Part shown: piece by piece, positions 17,699 through 26,570 of the stretch
Numbering within the stretch: position 1 is the stretch's first letter
Layout: the number at the start of each line of letters is the position of its first letter
Translations under genes and position numbers: made by a program
NCBI GenBank assembly: GCA_034435835.1
Contig: DAOTWF010000002.1
Span: 62,001-126,000, forward strand
From: CALJTV01 sp034435835
GTDB lineage: Bacteria; Chloroflexota; Dehalococcoidia; GIF9; UBA5629
Length of the DNA stretch: 64,000 bases
Reading direction: 5' to 3'
Notes under the pieces: generated by a model
The model's database searches: none
The model's input: only the letters and a program-made list of their open reading frames with translations
What the model was told of the DNA's origin: nothing

Positions 17699-18436
17699 AT
17701 GTATACTGCAAAAGCACCAGTTGAAGGGCAGGCACAGCTCAGTAACAGAAAGAGAGAACAAGCCCTGCAAATAACTGCTTCTCTACCCCTGAAATCCAAA
17801 AACCTCCTAGAAAAAATCATCATTACCTCAAGTCTGTTGAGCAGGGAGCTTATACTTCGAGGTAATAACCGCGAAGTAAGGCTGGTTAACACAATTCTGA
17901 CCTCTGCCTGGAACCTTTGGAACGAAATGTCTACCATTATCGATACAGCCACTCTGGAAACAGAAGGGCTCCATTTACATTTTCAGCCAGTGGCTGTCAA
18001 CACAATAGTCCACAATATCCTGGACCAGATACTTCCAAAACTTCAAAGCCGCCAGCAGGTGCTAACCTTAAAATTATCACCCAAGTCGTGCAGAGTCAGA
18101 GCAGACCAACTAAGACTGGAGCAGATTTTGCTCGCCATACTATCAAATGTCAGTCAGAACACGGCCCCACGCGGCAGCATCTACATCTCGACTACGGAAC
18201 AAAACAAGACCACGACCATAAAAATCTGGGGGGAGCCCTTGGCTGCAGACAGCAGCACACCAGATACACCTTATGATCGGACAGAATACAACAGAGATAG
18301 GTCGGCTTCTAGTCCAACTACGGAGCTTGCGTTGTGCAAATATTTGACCAAACTTCACAAGGGTAAATTATGGCTGCCAGGCGAAACAACTCCCGGTAAC
18401 GCCTTTGTGGTAGTCCTCCCTTCCATCGGCAATTGA
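17699..18436 (+). CDS. Histidine-kinase-like ATPase-domain protein, degenerate
   Basis: The C-terminal 140 residues resemble a HATPase_c domain: an N-box-like LEQILLAILSNVSQNTAPRGSIYIS is followed by a lid and a G2-like LALCKYLTKLHKGKLWLPGE. The phospho-accepting His is absent from the preceding helical segment, the D-box reads KIWGEPL, and the GxGLGL motif reads TTELAL. ATP binding and kinase activity are therefore doubtful. There is no input or receiver domain. It lies 190 bases after comEC, and short stop-interrupted frames in that gap could be remnants of an N-terminus. It may be a pseudogene. Confidence 0.55.
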   Translation: MYTAKAPVEGQAQLSNRKREQALQITASLPLKSKNLLEKIIITSSLLSRELILRGNNREVRLVNTILTSAWNLWNEMSTIIDTATLETEGLHLHFQPVAVNTIVHNILDQILPKLQSRQQVLTLKLSPKSCRVRADQLRLEQILLAILSNVSQNTAPRGSIYISTTEQNKTTTIKIWGEPLAADSSTPDTPYDRTEYNRDRSASSPTTELALCKYLTKLHKGKLWLPGETTPGNAFVVVLPSIGN

Positions 18437-18572
18437 CCGCCAAAAACCACCAATTTTGCTCTCCTACACTTACCCTCTTTCTCCAACGTATGTCCGGCTC
18501 CATGCCTATTGATTTATCACCAATTTTAGCGTAGAGTATTAAGCATCTGGACATTTGCTGGAGGAGGCCAGG

Positions 18573-19862
18573 ATGAGAAAGATTTTCTGGCCGCTCGCCA
18601 TAATAGCGGCCATCGCCGGCATACTCACTATAACTACTGCAGTTACAGCAGCAGACCTTGAAGTCAGCAAACTTAATATAAACCCACCCTCCCCAAAAGA
18701 AGGGGAACAGGTAATCATAACCTGTACAGTGACTAACAAAGGAAACCAAAAGTTGACCCACACGCTTGAATTGAGGGTCGACGGCGAAATCAAAGATACC
18801 GAGGAGTTATCTCTCAACCCAAAAGAAAGCAAAGAGTTGACCTTTACTATCATTGCTGGACAAGCAGGTGAATACGTAGTAGAGCTGAACGGCGAAAGTG
18901 CCAGTTTTATAGTTGAGCAGTCGACTTCTTTTTGGAGTATGTTTTTGAAACCACCGCTGGTAATAATTGTTGGTGCCATAATTGGTGTATTAGTTTTACT
19001 TATCATAGTGGTGGTCGCTATGCCACCCCGCAAAAAACAGCCCCAGAAGGCTCTTGCTAGAGGTAGAGAGCCGGCTGGTCGCAGCATGCCACCACAAAGA
19101 ATGTCACCTCAAGAAATACCACCAATGCCGACTATCATGCCTGGACCGATGCCTGGACAAAGGCCGGCACAGTCAACCGCACCACCTGACTACCCCCACC
19201 CCTACATGCCAAGCCAACCACCCGGTTCCTTTATACCAGCAAGCCCAGTGCCAATGCCACGACCGGCAGGTATGCCCTACTCGCCATATGCCAGCCGCCC
19301 CATTTTCTCAGTCAGCAACCTCACAATCAGTCCCAACCAAGTGAAAGCAGGCCAGCCTGTAACAATAGGCGCGCTTGTCACCAATAGTGGAAACGAAACG
19401 GGGAGGTATAGCCTCGTGCTTAGGATCAACGGCGTAGTCGAAGGTATCACTGAGCTAACTTTACAACCGGGTGCCAGCCAAGCCGCATCCTTTACCGTGG
19501 TGAAAGAGACCGGTGGCGAGTATTACGCAGAAGTCGACGGGCTCATGGGATCATTCATAGTAATACCGCTAACGCCAGCCAGCTTCTCTGTCAGCAACCT
19601 TATCATATCACCTGACCGTGTTAAACAAGGCGAAAGCGTTACCATCAGTGCCATGGTAACAAACAGTGGCGAGGTCAGCGGCAGTTACAGTGTGGTGCTC
19701 AAAATAAAGGGGACAGTCGAAGCAGTAGAAGAAGTACACCTAGGGCCAAATAGCAGCGAAAGGGTTACTTTTAACGTTGTCAAAAACACACCTGGTTTTT
19801 ACAATGTGGAACTGGAAGGGCTAGTCGGCAGGTTTGTTGTTGAGATGGAATGGCAAGGTTAG
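18573..19862 (+). CDS. CARDB-repeat membrane protein
   Basis: The start is ATG 18573 (MRKIFWPL), preceded by GGAGGAGG. An N-terminal signal or anchor is followed by a CARDB-type beta-sandwich (about residues 27-115, LEVSKLNINPPSPKEGEQV), a second hydrophobic span (about 123-148), a Pro/Met-rich linker of about 100 residues, and two more CARDB-type repeats starting FSVSNLTISPNQVKAGQPV and FSVSNLIISPDRVKQGESV. CARDB domains are adhesion-related immunoglobulin-like folds common in archaea and Chloroflexota. The function is unknown. The last codon overlaps the convergent def stop. Confidence 0.8.
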   Translation: MRKIFWPLAIIAAIAGILTITTAVTAADLEVSKLNINPPSPKEGEQVIITCTVTNKGNQKLTHTLELRVDGEIKDTEELSLNPKESKELTFTIIAGQAGEYVVELNGESASFIVEQSTSFWSMFLKPPLVIIVGAIIGVLVLLIIVVVAMPPRKKQPQKALARGREPAGRSMPPQRMSPQEIPPMPTIMPGPMPGQRPAQSTAPPDYPHPYMPSQPPGSFIPASPVPMPRPAGMPYSPYASRPIFSVSNLTISPNQVKAGQPVTIGALVTNSGNETGRYSLVLRINGVVEGITELTLQPGASQAASFTVVKETGGEYYAEVDGLMGSFIVIPLTPASFSVSNLIISPDRVKQGESVTISAMVTNSGEVSGSYSVVLKIKGTVEAVEEVHLGPNSSERVTFNVVKNTPGFYNVELEGLVGRFVVEMEWQG

Positions 19863-20350
19863 TCTCCCTCCTCTTCGGCTTTGGTCACTACCTTCCATAG
19901 CTTTTCTGGCTGCTCTATGCGGTCGATATATAGAACCCCATTGAGATGGTCTATTTCATGTTCCAGTGCTTGAGCAAGTAGCCCTTCACCCTTAATGCGG
20001 ATAACCCTGCCCTCTCTATCCTGAGCTCTGACTTTAACCCAGAGCGACCGTTTAACTTCTCCCTGGTATCCAGGTATACTGAGACACGCTTCTTGGACCA
20101 GACGCTCGCCATATCGCTTCAACATTTCGGGATTGATTAGAACAATGACGTCTTCACCGGGTATCTCGATAACTGCCACCCGTAGCGGGACGCCCACCTG
20201 AGTGGCAGCAAGTCCCACACCAGAAACCGCCCGCATGGTATCCACCAAATCATCAATCAACCGCTGCACACTGCTATCTATACTAGCCACACGCTTAGCC
20301 TTCTGCCTAAGGACAGGATCGGGAAGTATGCGAATTGAACGTACAGACAT
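19859..20350 (-). CDS. def: Peptide deformylase
   Basis: A 163-residue metalloenzyme that removes the formyl group from nascent proteins. All three motifs are seen: GVGLAATQVG, EACLS (usually EGCLS; the Cys ligand is retained) and QALEHEIDHLNG with the HExxH metal ligands. It follows priA on the same strand after 11 bases. The stops of def and the CARDB gene overlap tail to tail. Confidence 0.96.
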   Translation of the reverse strand: MSVRSIRILPDPVLRQKAKRVASIDSSVQRLIDDLVDTMRAVSGVGLAATQVGVPLRVAVIEIPGEDVIVLINPEMLKRYGERLVQEACLSIPGYQGEVKRSLWVKVRAQDREGRVIRIKGEGLLAQALEHEIDHLNGVLYIDRIEQPEKLWKVVTKAEEEGD

Positions 20351-20361
20351 CGCGAATTAGA

Positions 20362-22797
20362 TTAAACCATACTTACAGGATCAATGTCCACAATCCAGCC
20401 ACGCGGCAGCGCCACTACAGACAGGAGTTCGGGAATGTTCTCTCCACAAATAGTTATCTGCCATTGATAGCGTCCCCTGGCCCGGGGGATGAACGACGGC
20501 GCGGGACCAATGAAACGGATATTAGACAATCCTACCCTCTGAACCTCATCCTTTAAAACCCTGGCAACCCGCCTTGCCTCCTCACAGCATCGAGATTCGT
20601 TGGTGTGACTAAATATTAGGCGGGCTAGGCGCCCAAACGGTGGATAGCCGAACTGCCGTCTATAGTTCAACTCCTGAACATAGAACTCCCTGTAATCATG
20701 CTTTGAAGCCGCTACCACAGCATAATGTTCTGGACAATAGGTCTGGATGATCACCCGCCCCGCTGTAGAACCGCGTCCCGCTCTCCCCGCCACCTGACAC
20801 AAGAGCTGAAATGTCCTCTCACTCGCCCTGAAATCTGGTAAGTTCAGGCCAGTATCCGCATTTACCACCCCGACCAGTGTTACACCCGGTAAATCCAGCC
20901 CCTTTGCCACCATTTGAGTGCCAATGAGTATGTCTGCTTCGTGATTCCGAAATTTGCCCAGCAGTTCTTCGTGAGCCCCGCGCTTGGTAGTCACATCGCT
21001 ATCCCAGCGGACAACTCTCGCTTGTGGAAAGATACCACGGATTTCCTCCTCCACCTTCTGTGTACCTACGCCCAGAAACTTGAGCCGGTGGCTAGAGCAT
21101 CTAGAACAAGTACTTGGCAGAGGTATGGAATAGCTACAGCGATGACATGCCAGTTTCCCCATCGCTGCATGATAGGTCAAAGCTACCGCGCAATTCCTGC
21201 ACTGGAACACAAAACCACATTGCCAACATTGAACAAACGTTGCCGTACCGCGTCTATTCAAAAACAAAATAACCTGCCCCCCGTCGCTGAGTATTTCAGA
21301 CATGGCCTTCAGAAGCCTCCGACTAAACGCACTTCGATTCCCAGACCAGAGTTCTTCCTTGAGGTCAACAACCTCCACCTCGGGCAGCGGTGCAACACCT
21401 TTTAGCGTAATGCGCTCCTTGAGCTCCACAAGTTCGTATTGCCCTTGCAAGCTCCTGTAGTAAGTCTCTACATCCGGAGTCGCACTTCCCAAGATCACGA
21501 CAGACCCGGTGAGTTCAGCCAGTTTAATGGCTACATCGCGACAATGATAACGTGGGGATTTGTCTGACTGCTTATACGTCCATTCATGTTCTTCGTCAAT
21601 AATGATCAGTCCCAGCTGAGGCTGAGGCGCAAAAAGAGCACTTCTAGGTCCAATAACAACATCGCAAGCGCCATCTTTGATTCGGTGCCACTCATCAAAT
21701 TGCTCACCTAGGGACAGTCCGCTGTGCAGCACCGCAATCCTCCCCGGGAACCTAGAGGCAAAACGCTCTATAGTCTGGCGGGTCAAAACAATTTCTGGCA
21801 CAAGGCAAATACCGCGCTTGCCCTGAGCCACCACCTGCGCCAGTGCCCGGAGATATATCTCGGTCTTACCGCTACCTGTGACACCGTGCAACAAAAAAAC
21901 CAAGGGCGATTTATGCTGGCTCTGCTGAACCATCTGACTGAGAATTTTCTGCCAGGCTTCCCTCTGCGATGGAGTCAGCTCTGGGGGCAAAGTGTACCCG
22001 ATCTGCAAGTCTGCCAAAGGTTCCCTCTTCCTTTCCACAGACTCAACCACCACCAACCCTTTATTTTTCAAGGAATCAATTACTGAACTTGAACAACCTA
22101 CTTTTCGTTGCACATCAGCTGAACGAAGAAGTCCGCCCTGTTCAATCAGAAAATCTAGAACCGCCACTTGTTTGTAAGCCCTAGTATCCCTTAGACGGGC
22201 AACCTCGCCCTCAATGGCAGCGGGCGGCAGCCCGAGTCTCAAAAACGGTTCCAGTTTGGGCTTTACCCTGATCCGCTGCAGCTCCTCACTCTTAACTAAA
22301 AACCCACACCGTACCAACCGCTCCACCCCCTTCCTCGCTTTCTTCTTGCCAAACCTTCTTTCAAGTTCTTTCAGGCTCACCTTTCCTCTGCTGGCAAGAA
22401 AATTCACAATCTGTCTTAGTGCAGGCTCTAACTCCTCGGTACCGTGGGGCTGTGAAGCTAACCGCAAAAAGATAACCAGATGGCGCTCAAAACCGGGCGG
22501 TAACATTAAAGCAACAGCATCAAACAAAGGGGATAGATAATGCCTGCTCATCCAGAAAGCAAGTTCAATCTGCGCAGGAGAAAGCAGAGGATACGAGGTA
22601 ATAATATCGCTGATCGGCTTGGTAACCTCGACAGCGGGGTAGTCGCCCAGCCCGACAATAATGCCCTGCACAATCTTGGAGCCAAAAGGCACCCAGACGG
22701 CTTGCCCTACTTCAACCTTCAACTGCGGGGACACAGAATAACAAAAAGTGCACTGCCGGGCAAAGGACGTATTGACCGCCACATCTGCATACTTCAT
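20362..22797 (-). CDS. priA: Primosomal replication-restart helicase PriA
   Basis: The 811-residue protein has an N-terminal 3'-BD domain starting YADVAVNTSFARQCTFCYSV, a DEAH-type helicase core (HGVTGSGKTEIYLRAL, IDEEHEWTYKQ, GSATPDVETY, LNRRGTA), and the zinc module CWQCGFVFQCRNC...CHRC...CSRC. It restarts stalled forks by loading the replicative helicase. The Walker B reads DEEH as usual for PriA. It sits between rplS and def in a minus-strand run. Length is typical. Confidence 0.96.
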   Translation of the reverse strand: MKYADVAVNTSFARQCTFCYSVSPQLKVEVGQAVWVPFGSKIVQGIIVGLGDYPAVEVTKPISDIITSYPLLSPAQIELAFWMSRHYLSPLFDAVALMLPPGFERHLVIFLRLASQPHGTEELEPALRQIVNFLASRGKVSLKELERRFGKKKARKGVERLVRCGFLVKSEELQRIRVKPKLEPFLRLGLPPAAIEGEVARLRDTRAYKQVAVLDFLIEQGGLLRSADVQRKVGCSSSVIDSLKNKGLVVVESVERKREPLADLQIGYTLPPELTPSQREAWQKILSQMVQQSQHKSPLVFLLHGVTGSGKTEIYLRALAQVVAQGKRGICLVPEIVLTRQTIERFASRFPGRIAVLHSGLSLGEQFDEWHRIKDGACDVVIGPRSALFAPQPQLGLIIIDEEHEWTYKQSDKSPRYHCRDVAIKLAELTGSVVILGSATPDVETYYRSLQGQYELVELKERITLKGVAPLPEVEVVDLKEELWSGNRSAFSRRLLKAMSEILSDGGQVILFLNRRGTATFVQCWQCGFVFQCRNCAVALTYHAAMGKLACHRCSYSIPLPSTCSRCSSHRLKFLGVGTQKVEEEIRGIFPQARVVRWDSDVTTKRGAHEELLGKFRNHEADILIGTQMVAKGLDLPGVTLVGVVNADTGLNLPDFRASERTFQLLCQVAGRAGRGSTAGRVIIQTYCPEHYAVVAASKHDYREFYVQELNYRRQFGYPPFGRLARLIFSHTNESRCCEEARRVARVLKDEVQRVGLSNIRFIGPAPSFIPRARGRYQWQITICGENIPELLSVVALPRGWIVDIDPVSMV

Positions 22798-22817
22798 CCC
22801 ATCACTTTGGCTTTCGT

Positions 22818-23252
22818 TTACGCCTTTTCCTCGATCCCCGCACTATTCACTGGCTCGCCGATCTGTTCCCCCTCACTTGCGGACATTTCTGATACGGTCG
22901 CCTCGGCAATTTTCTCCCGTCTTTCTTTAAGGCGTGATTCCCGGGCGCTGAGCCTTCGTATGTAGTACAGTTTCGCCCTTCGAACCTTACCACGGCGCAC
23001 CACCTCTACCCTCTCCAGAAATGGGGAGCCAAATGGAAAAGTATGCTCCACACCAACACCATAAGCGACTTTTCTAATGGTAAAGCTACCGCCACCACCA
23101 CCAAGCCTCACTTTAACTACGAGCCCCTGCAAGATCTGAACACGCTCCCTGTTAGCCTCTCTAACTCTGAAACTTACCCTGACCATGTCGCCTGGAGCAA
23201 TGTCTGGTACCACGGAATTCGTCTTGGTTCGAAGAGAAGTACTGGACTCCAT
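22818..23252 (-). CDS. rplS: 50S ribosomal protein L19
   Basis: The family core PDIAPGDMVRVSFRVRE, RVQILQGLVVKVRLGGGGGSFTIRKVAYGVGVEHTFP and RRAKLYYIR is intact. The protein has 144 residues against about 115 usually, because of a C-terminal extension of about 30 mostly acidic residues. L19 lies at the 30S-50S interface. It directly follows trmD, as in many bacteria; rpsP and ffh, often in this operon, are absent. Confidence 0.96.
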   Translation of the reverse strand: MESSTSLRTKTNSVVPDIAPGDMVRVSFRVREANRERVQILQGLVVKVRLGGGGGSFTIRKVAYGVGVEHTFPFGSPFLERVEVVRRGKVRRAKLYYIRRLSARESRLKERREKIAEATVSEMSASEGEQIGEPVNSAGIEEKA

Positions 23253-23266
23253 TTTTTACACCCTCA

Positions 23267-24007
23267 TTAATAACTAGTTTGCAAAATTTTACTGAGCAGC
23301 CTCTTTTCCTCTTCGGAAAGAGCGACCTTTGCTAATAGATCGGGACGCCGCTTTGCTGTCCGTAGCAGACTTTGCTGACGGCGCCATTTGGCAACAGCAC
23401 CGTGATCACCAGAAAGGAGCACCTGGGGAACTGCCCATCCCCGAAAGACTGCTGGTCGGGTGTATTGGGGGTACTCTAACAACCCTTTAATATACGAGTC
23501 ATCATCTAAAGATTCCTCTGAACCAAGTACCCCGGGCAAGAGCCTGACAACACTGTCAACCACAGCCATGGCAGCTACCTCACCGCCGCTCAATATATAG
23601 TCACCAATGCTGATCTCATCAGTAGCCAGATGCTCTGCCACCCTTTCGTCAACACCTTCATAACGTCCACAAATAAGCATGATCGAGCTGAAGCCAGCGA
23701 GCTGCCGAGCAATTTCTTGGTTGAACAGCCGACCCTGGGGAGTGAGCAAAATGACGGGTACAAAGGATAAACAGAGCTCAGATTTAATAGCCTCAACAGC
23801 CTCAAAGATGGGTTCCGGTTTTAATACCATGCCAGCCCCACCACCATAGGGATAGTCATCGACAGTCCGATGCTTATCGTGGGCATAATCCCGTATATTA
23901 TGGACCCTGATATTAACAAGCTGGCGCTCTCTTGCCCGTCCGATAATACTCGCGCTGACAAAACCGTCAAACATTTGGGGAAATAGAGTCAAAACATCAA
24001 TGCGCAT
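23267..24007 (-). CDS. trmD: tRNA (guanine-N1)-methyltransferase TrmD
   Basis: The 246-residue SPOUT enzyme methylates G37 in tRNAs that read CNN codons, preventing frameshifting. Family motifs are MRIDVLTLFPQMFDGF, DDYPYGGGAGMVLKPEPIF, LICGRYEGVDERV and the knot segment SIGDYILSGGE. It is 12 bases downstream of the moaB-type gene and 14 bases before rplS. Confidence 0.97.
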   Translation of the reverse strand: MRIDVLTLFPQMFDGFVSASIIGRARERQLVNIRVHNIRDYAHDKHRTVDDYPYGGGAGMVLKPEPIFEAVEAIKSELCLSFVPVILLTPQGRLFNQEIARQLAGFSSIMLICGRYEGVDERVAEHLATDEISIGDYILSGGEVAAMAVVDSVVRLLPGVLGSEESLDDDSYIKGLLEYPQYTRPAVFRGWAVPQVLLSGDHGAVAKWRRQQSLLRTAKRRPDLLAKVALSEEEKRLLSKILQTSY

Positions 24008-24019
24008 CTCTAAAACCCG

Positions 24020-24499
24020 CTATGCATGGCCTTTGCCGCTCAAAATCTCCATCGCATGAGGTATGACAGGCAAAATAACCTCGAAACACTCCCTCACTGC
24101 AACAGGACTACCAGGAAGATTGATAATTAAGCACTTACCTCGGCTCCCGGCAACAGCCCTACTTATCAACGCCTCCGGTTTCTTCTTGGCTGTCATCACT
24201 CTCATCGCCTCGGTTAGACCGGGGATTATCCTCTCGACCACTGCTAGGGTCGCCTCAGGAGTAACATCCCTAACTGCCAAACCTGTACCTCCGCTGGTCA
24301 CGATAAGGTCAAGTCCATCCACATCCACCCACTGCCTCAAGGTGGATGAGATCGTCTCCATTTCATCAGGCACTACGGCATACATGTCCACACTAACGCC
24401 CAGCCGCTTAACATACTCACAGGCCACCTTACCACTCTTATCACCCTCCTCACCACGCCACCTCCTATCGCTAATCACAAGTACTCCGCCGCGAAACAT
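24020..24499 (-). CDS. Molybdopterin adenylyltransferase-family protein (MogA/MoaB)
   Basis: The 159-residue protein has the MPT-binding LIVTSGGTGLAVRDVTPEAT and the NLPGSPVAV motif of the MogA/MoaB family, which adenylylates molybdopterin before metal insertion. MogA and MoaB cannot be told apart from sequence reading alone. It is first in the moaB-trmD-rplS-priA-def run. With the Tup transporter and MobB in the same window it fits a cell using Mo/W enzymes. Confidence 0.9.
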   Translation of the reverse strand: MFRGGVLVISDRRWRGEEGDKSGKVACEYVKRLGVSVDMYAVVPDEMETISSTLRQWVDVDGLDLIVTSGGTGLAVRDVTPEATLAVVERIIPGLTEAMRVMTAKKKPEALISRAVAGSRGKCLIINLPGSPVAVRECFEVILPVIPHAMEILSGKGHA

Positions 24500-24700
24500 T
24501 TGACTATTTTACCACATCCATCGAAAGCTTGAAACTGCAACTCTTGCGCACTAAGCCCCATCATAAAAATAACCACTTCATGCTACAAAATATAGGGGGC
24601 CAAAAAGCGTATCCACAATATATAGAAACCACGCTGTAGTCGGTACATCCCTGAAATGTTAAAAAATCGCAAAAAGTACGAAAAAAGTGTGGTAAAAGTA

Positions 24701-24764
24701 TTGACAATCTGGGTGACAAGTGTTCTATAATGGTGGAAAGTGGGAAAAAGTGGGAAAAGGAGGT
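24701..24764 (+). promoter_or_regulatory. Promoter of the division cluster with three MraZ-type boxes
   Basis: TTGACA (24701-24706) and a perfect TATAAT (24726-24731) are separated by 19 bases. From 24731 three TGG-type repeats follow at exact 10-base spacing: TGGTG (24731), TGGGA (24741) and TGGGA (24751). Repeats of TGGGA with 5-base gaps are the known MraZ operator layout, and mraZ is the second gene downstream. The third box runs into a perfect SD (AAAAGGAGGTGA) of the first gene, so binding would cover the transcription start region. Confidence 0.8.
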
Positions 24765-24769
24765 GACGC

Positions 24770-25132
24770 ATGATTGACTGTGTGCAATACCGGGTAGGTA
24801 ACAGTAAGTTGCTCCATTTTCTGAAGGGGAACAATCATAGCAACATCGAGCTTCAGTTGATCCGCTTTTGGTCCCGCCATCCGCGAGCGAAGTTAAGTCT
24901 ATGTGCGATTGCTTGTGCTCTAGACATGGCGAGAATCAATCTCAGGGATGCTATTAAAGCACTTGTCGTCAAAGGAATATTGCAAGAGCAGACCAACGGC
25001 AATGGTCTGGTCACCTATTCGCTCAGTGACAGGGCAGAGGTACAGGAATGCATAGAAGAACTGACCAAACTGGACTGGCGAGAGGTGAGGATACTGGAGC
25101 GCCAACTCGAGAGTGAAGCCGTTCTAGCTTAA
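24770..25132 (+). CDS. Small winged-helix-like protein at the head of the division cluster
   Basis: The 120-residue protein starts 4 bases after AAAAGGAGGTGA, a near-perfect SD. Its middle part (about residues 41-88) looks like a helix-turn-helix: LSLCAIACALDMARINLRDAIKALVVKGIL, then a wing-like TNGNGLVTYSLS. The C-terminus is a charged helix. It is the first gene of the mraZ-rsmH-ftsA-ftsZ transcript, 10 bases before mraZ, and under the MraZ boxes. I do not recognise the family. A DNA-binding regulator of the cluster is the simplest reading (inference). Confidence 0.75.
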   Translation: MIDCVQYRVGNSKLLHFLKGNNHSNIELQLIRFWSRHPRAKLSLCAIACALDMARINLRDAIKALVVKGILQEQTNGNGLVTYSLSDRAEVQECIEELTKLDWREVRILERQLESEAVLA

Positions 25133-25142
25133 GAAAAGGCAA

Positions 25143-25568
25143 ATGTTCCTCGGCGAGTACGAATATAAAGTAGACAACAAAGGCAGGTTACCTCTGCCTC
25201 CGAAATTCAGACAGGAACTCGGAGGAGAATTGATGGTTACCAGAGGCGCCGAAAGATGCATCGTCCTGTACACGGCAGCGGAATGGCGCAAGCTGGCTGA
25301 CCAACTAGCGTCACAGACCGTATCCCCTAGTAAACTGCGCAGGCTAAACCGCGTGCTGTTTGGCGCTGCATTCAGCCTGGCACTTGACGGACAAGGCAGA
25401 ATCGCGCTACCACAGCCGTTACGTCAATACGCACAAATAGAAGACACGGCTGTCATAGTAGGCGCCAACAATTGTGTCGAGATATGGAATTCGGAGCTCT
25501 GGAATGCTGAAAAAGCATCCGCTGAAGAGCAAGTCTGGCAAATCATAGAAAGCCTTGAGGGGCAATAA
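25143..25568 (+). CDS. mraZ: Transcriptional regulator MraZ
   Basis: The 141-residue protein has the two AbrB-like SpoVT swapped-hairpin repeats: the first with GEYEYKVDNKGRLPLPPKFRQEL, the second with AFSLALDGQGRIALPQPLRQYA. MraZ forms a ring that binds TGGGA repeats upstream of its own operon, and such repeats are present at 24731-24755. Its stop overlaps the rsmH start by one base (TAATG). Confidence 0.96.
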   Translation: MFLGEYEYKVDNKGRLPLPPKFRQELGGELMVTRGAERCIVLYTAAEWRKLADQLASQTVSPSKLRRLNRVLFGAAFSLALDGQGRIALPQPLRQYAQIEDTAVIVGANNCVEIWNSELWNAEKASAEEQVWQIIESLEGQ

Positions 25569-26503
25569 TGAGCTTAGCCGTCATGCTACCGATTCATAAA
25601 CCGGTGATGCTGTATGAAGTGATCGAAGCGTTGCATGTCAAGCCGGGGAAGCGATACGTTGACTGCACAACCGGCTCAGGTGGACATGCCGAAGCGATCC
25701 TGCGGAGAATCTTGCCACATGGACAGCTTCTCGGAATTGATATAGATAGCGAGGCCATTAAGATCGCCAGAGATAGACTGGCAGAGTTTAGGGACAATAT
25801 AACTCTGGTACACGGCAATTTTGCCAATCTTCGAAGTATCTGCGAGGAAAACAACTTTATTCCGGTCCACGGCATACTGTTCGACCTAGGTGTCTCCTCG
25901 ACACAACTGGACACGGCGGAGAGGGGATTCAGCTTCCGCTATGATGCTCCGTTGGACATGCGCTTTAATCAAGAGGAAATGCTGACTGCCGCTGATATTG
26001 TGAACACGTTTCCAGAGCAAAAACTGAACCACATAATAAGGAGTCACGGTGAGGAGAGGTACAGTCGCCTGATAGCTCGTCAAATTGTCAGGAATCGTCC
26101 TATAACCAGCACGCTTCACCTGGCACGCATAATTGAACAAGCAATTGGCCATCGATATAGCAAAATCCACCCGGCAACGAAGACTTTCTTAGCATTGCGT
26201 ATCGCCGTTAATCGTGAGCTGGAAAATTTGACTTTAGCCCTGGCACAGGCTCTGGACTGTCTGGAGTCAGGAGGACGACTGGTCGTTATTAGCTACCATT
26301 CACTTGAGGATCGAATCGTCAAACAGTTCATAAGTAGAGAAAGCAAAGGGTGTATTTGTCCCCCTGAAATATTAGTATGTCACTGCAATCGCGTTGCCAG
26401 GCTGAAAACCATTTCAAGAAAAGCCATTTCTCCATCAATCGCCGAGGTCAGAGCCAACCCACGCAGCCGCAGTGCCAAACTTAGGATAGCAGAACGTGTT
26501 TGA
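25568..26503 (+). CDS. rsmH: 16S rRNA (cytosine-1402 N4)-methyltransferase RsmH
   Basis: The 311-residue enzyme (also MraW) has HKPVMLYEVIEAL, the SAM-binding DCTTGSGGHAEAIL, GILFDLGVSSTQLD, LDMRF, and the C-terminal SYHSLEDRIVKQFI and NPRSRSAKLRIAE motifs. It follows mraZ as in most bacteria. The next gene is ftsA; the usual ftsL, ftsI, mur and mraY genes are missing between them. Confidence 0.96.
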   Translation: MSLAVMLPIHKPVMLYEVIEALHVKPGKRYVDCTTGSGGHAEAILRRILPHGQLLGIDIDSEAIKIARDRLAEFRDNITLVHGNFANLRSICEENNFIPVHGILFDLGVSSTQLDTAERGFSFRYDAPLDMRFNQEEMLTAADIVNTFPEQKLNHIIRSHGEERYSRLIARQIVRNRPITSTLHLARIIEQAIGHRYSKIHPATKTFLALRIAVNRELENLTLALAQALDCLESGGRLVVISYHSLEDRIVKQFISRESKGCICPPEILVCHCNRVARLKTISRKAISPSIAEVRANPRSRSAKLRIAERV

Positions 26504-26570
26504 AATCTTGAAAAGGTATTTATCACACAGACACACGCAGCTTGAAGAAATCACAAAAGGGAGGTAAGAG

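Noticed and set aside
17532..17774. 80-codon frame after comEC as a separate gene
   Set aside because: It overlaps the kinase-like gene in another frame and has no motif; at most it is a remnant of that gene's N-terminus.
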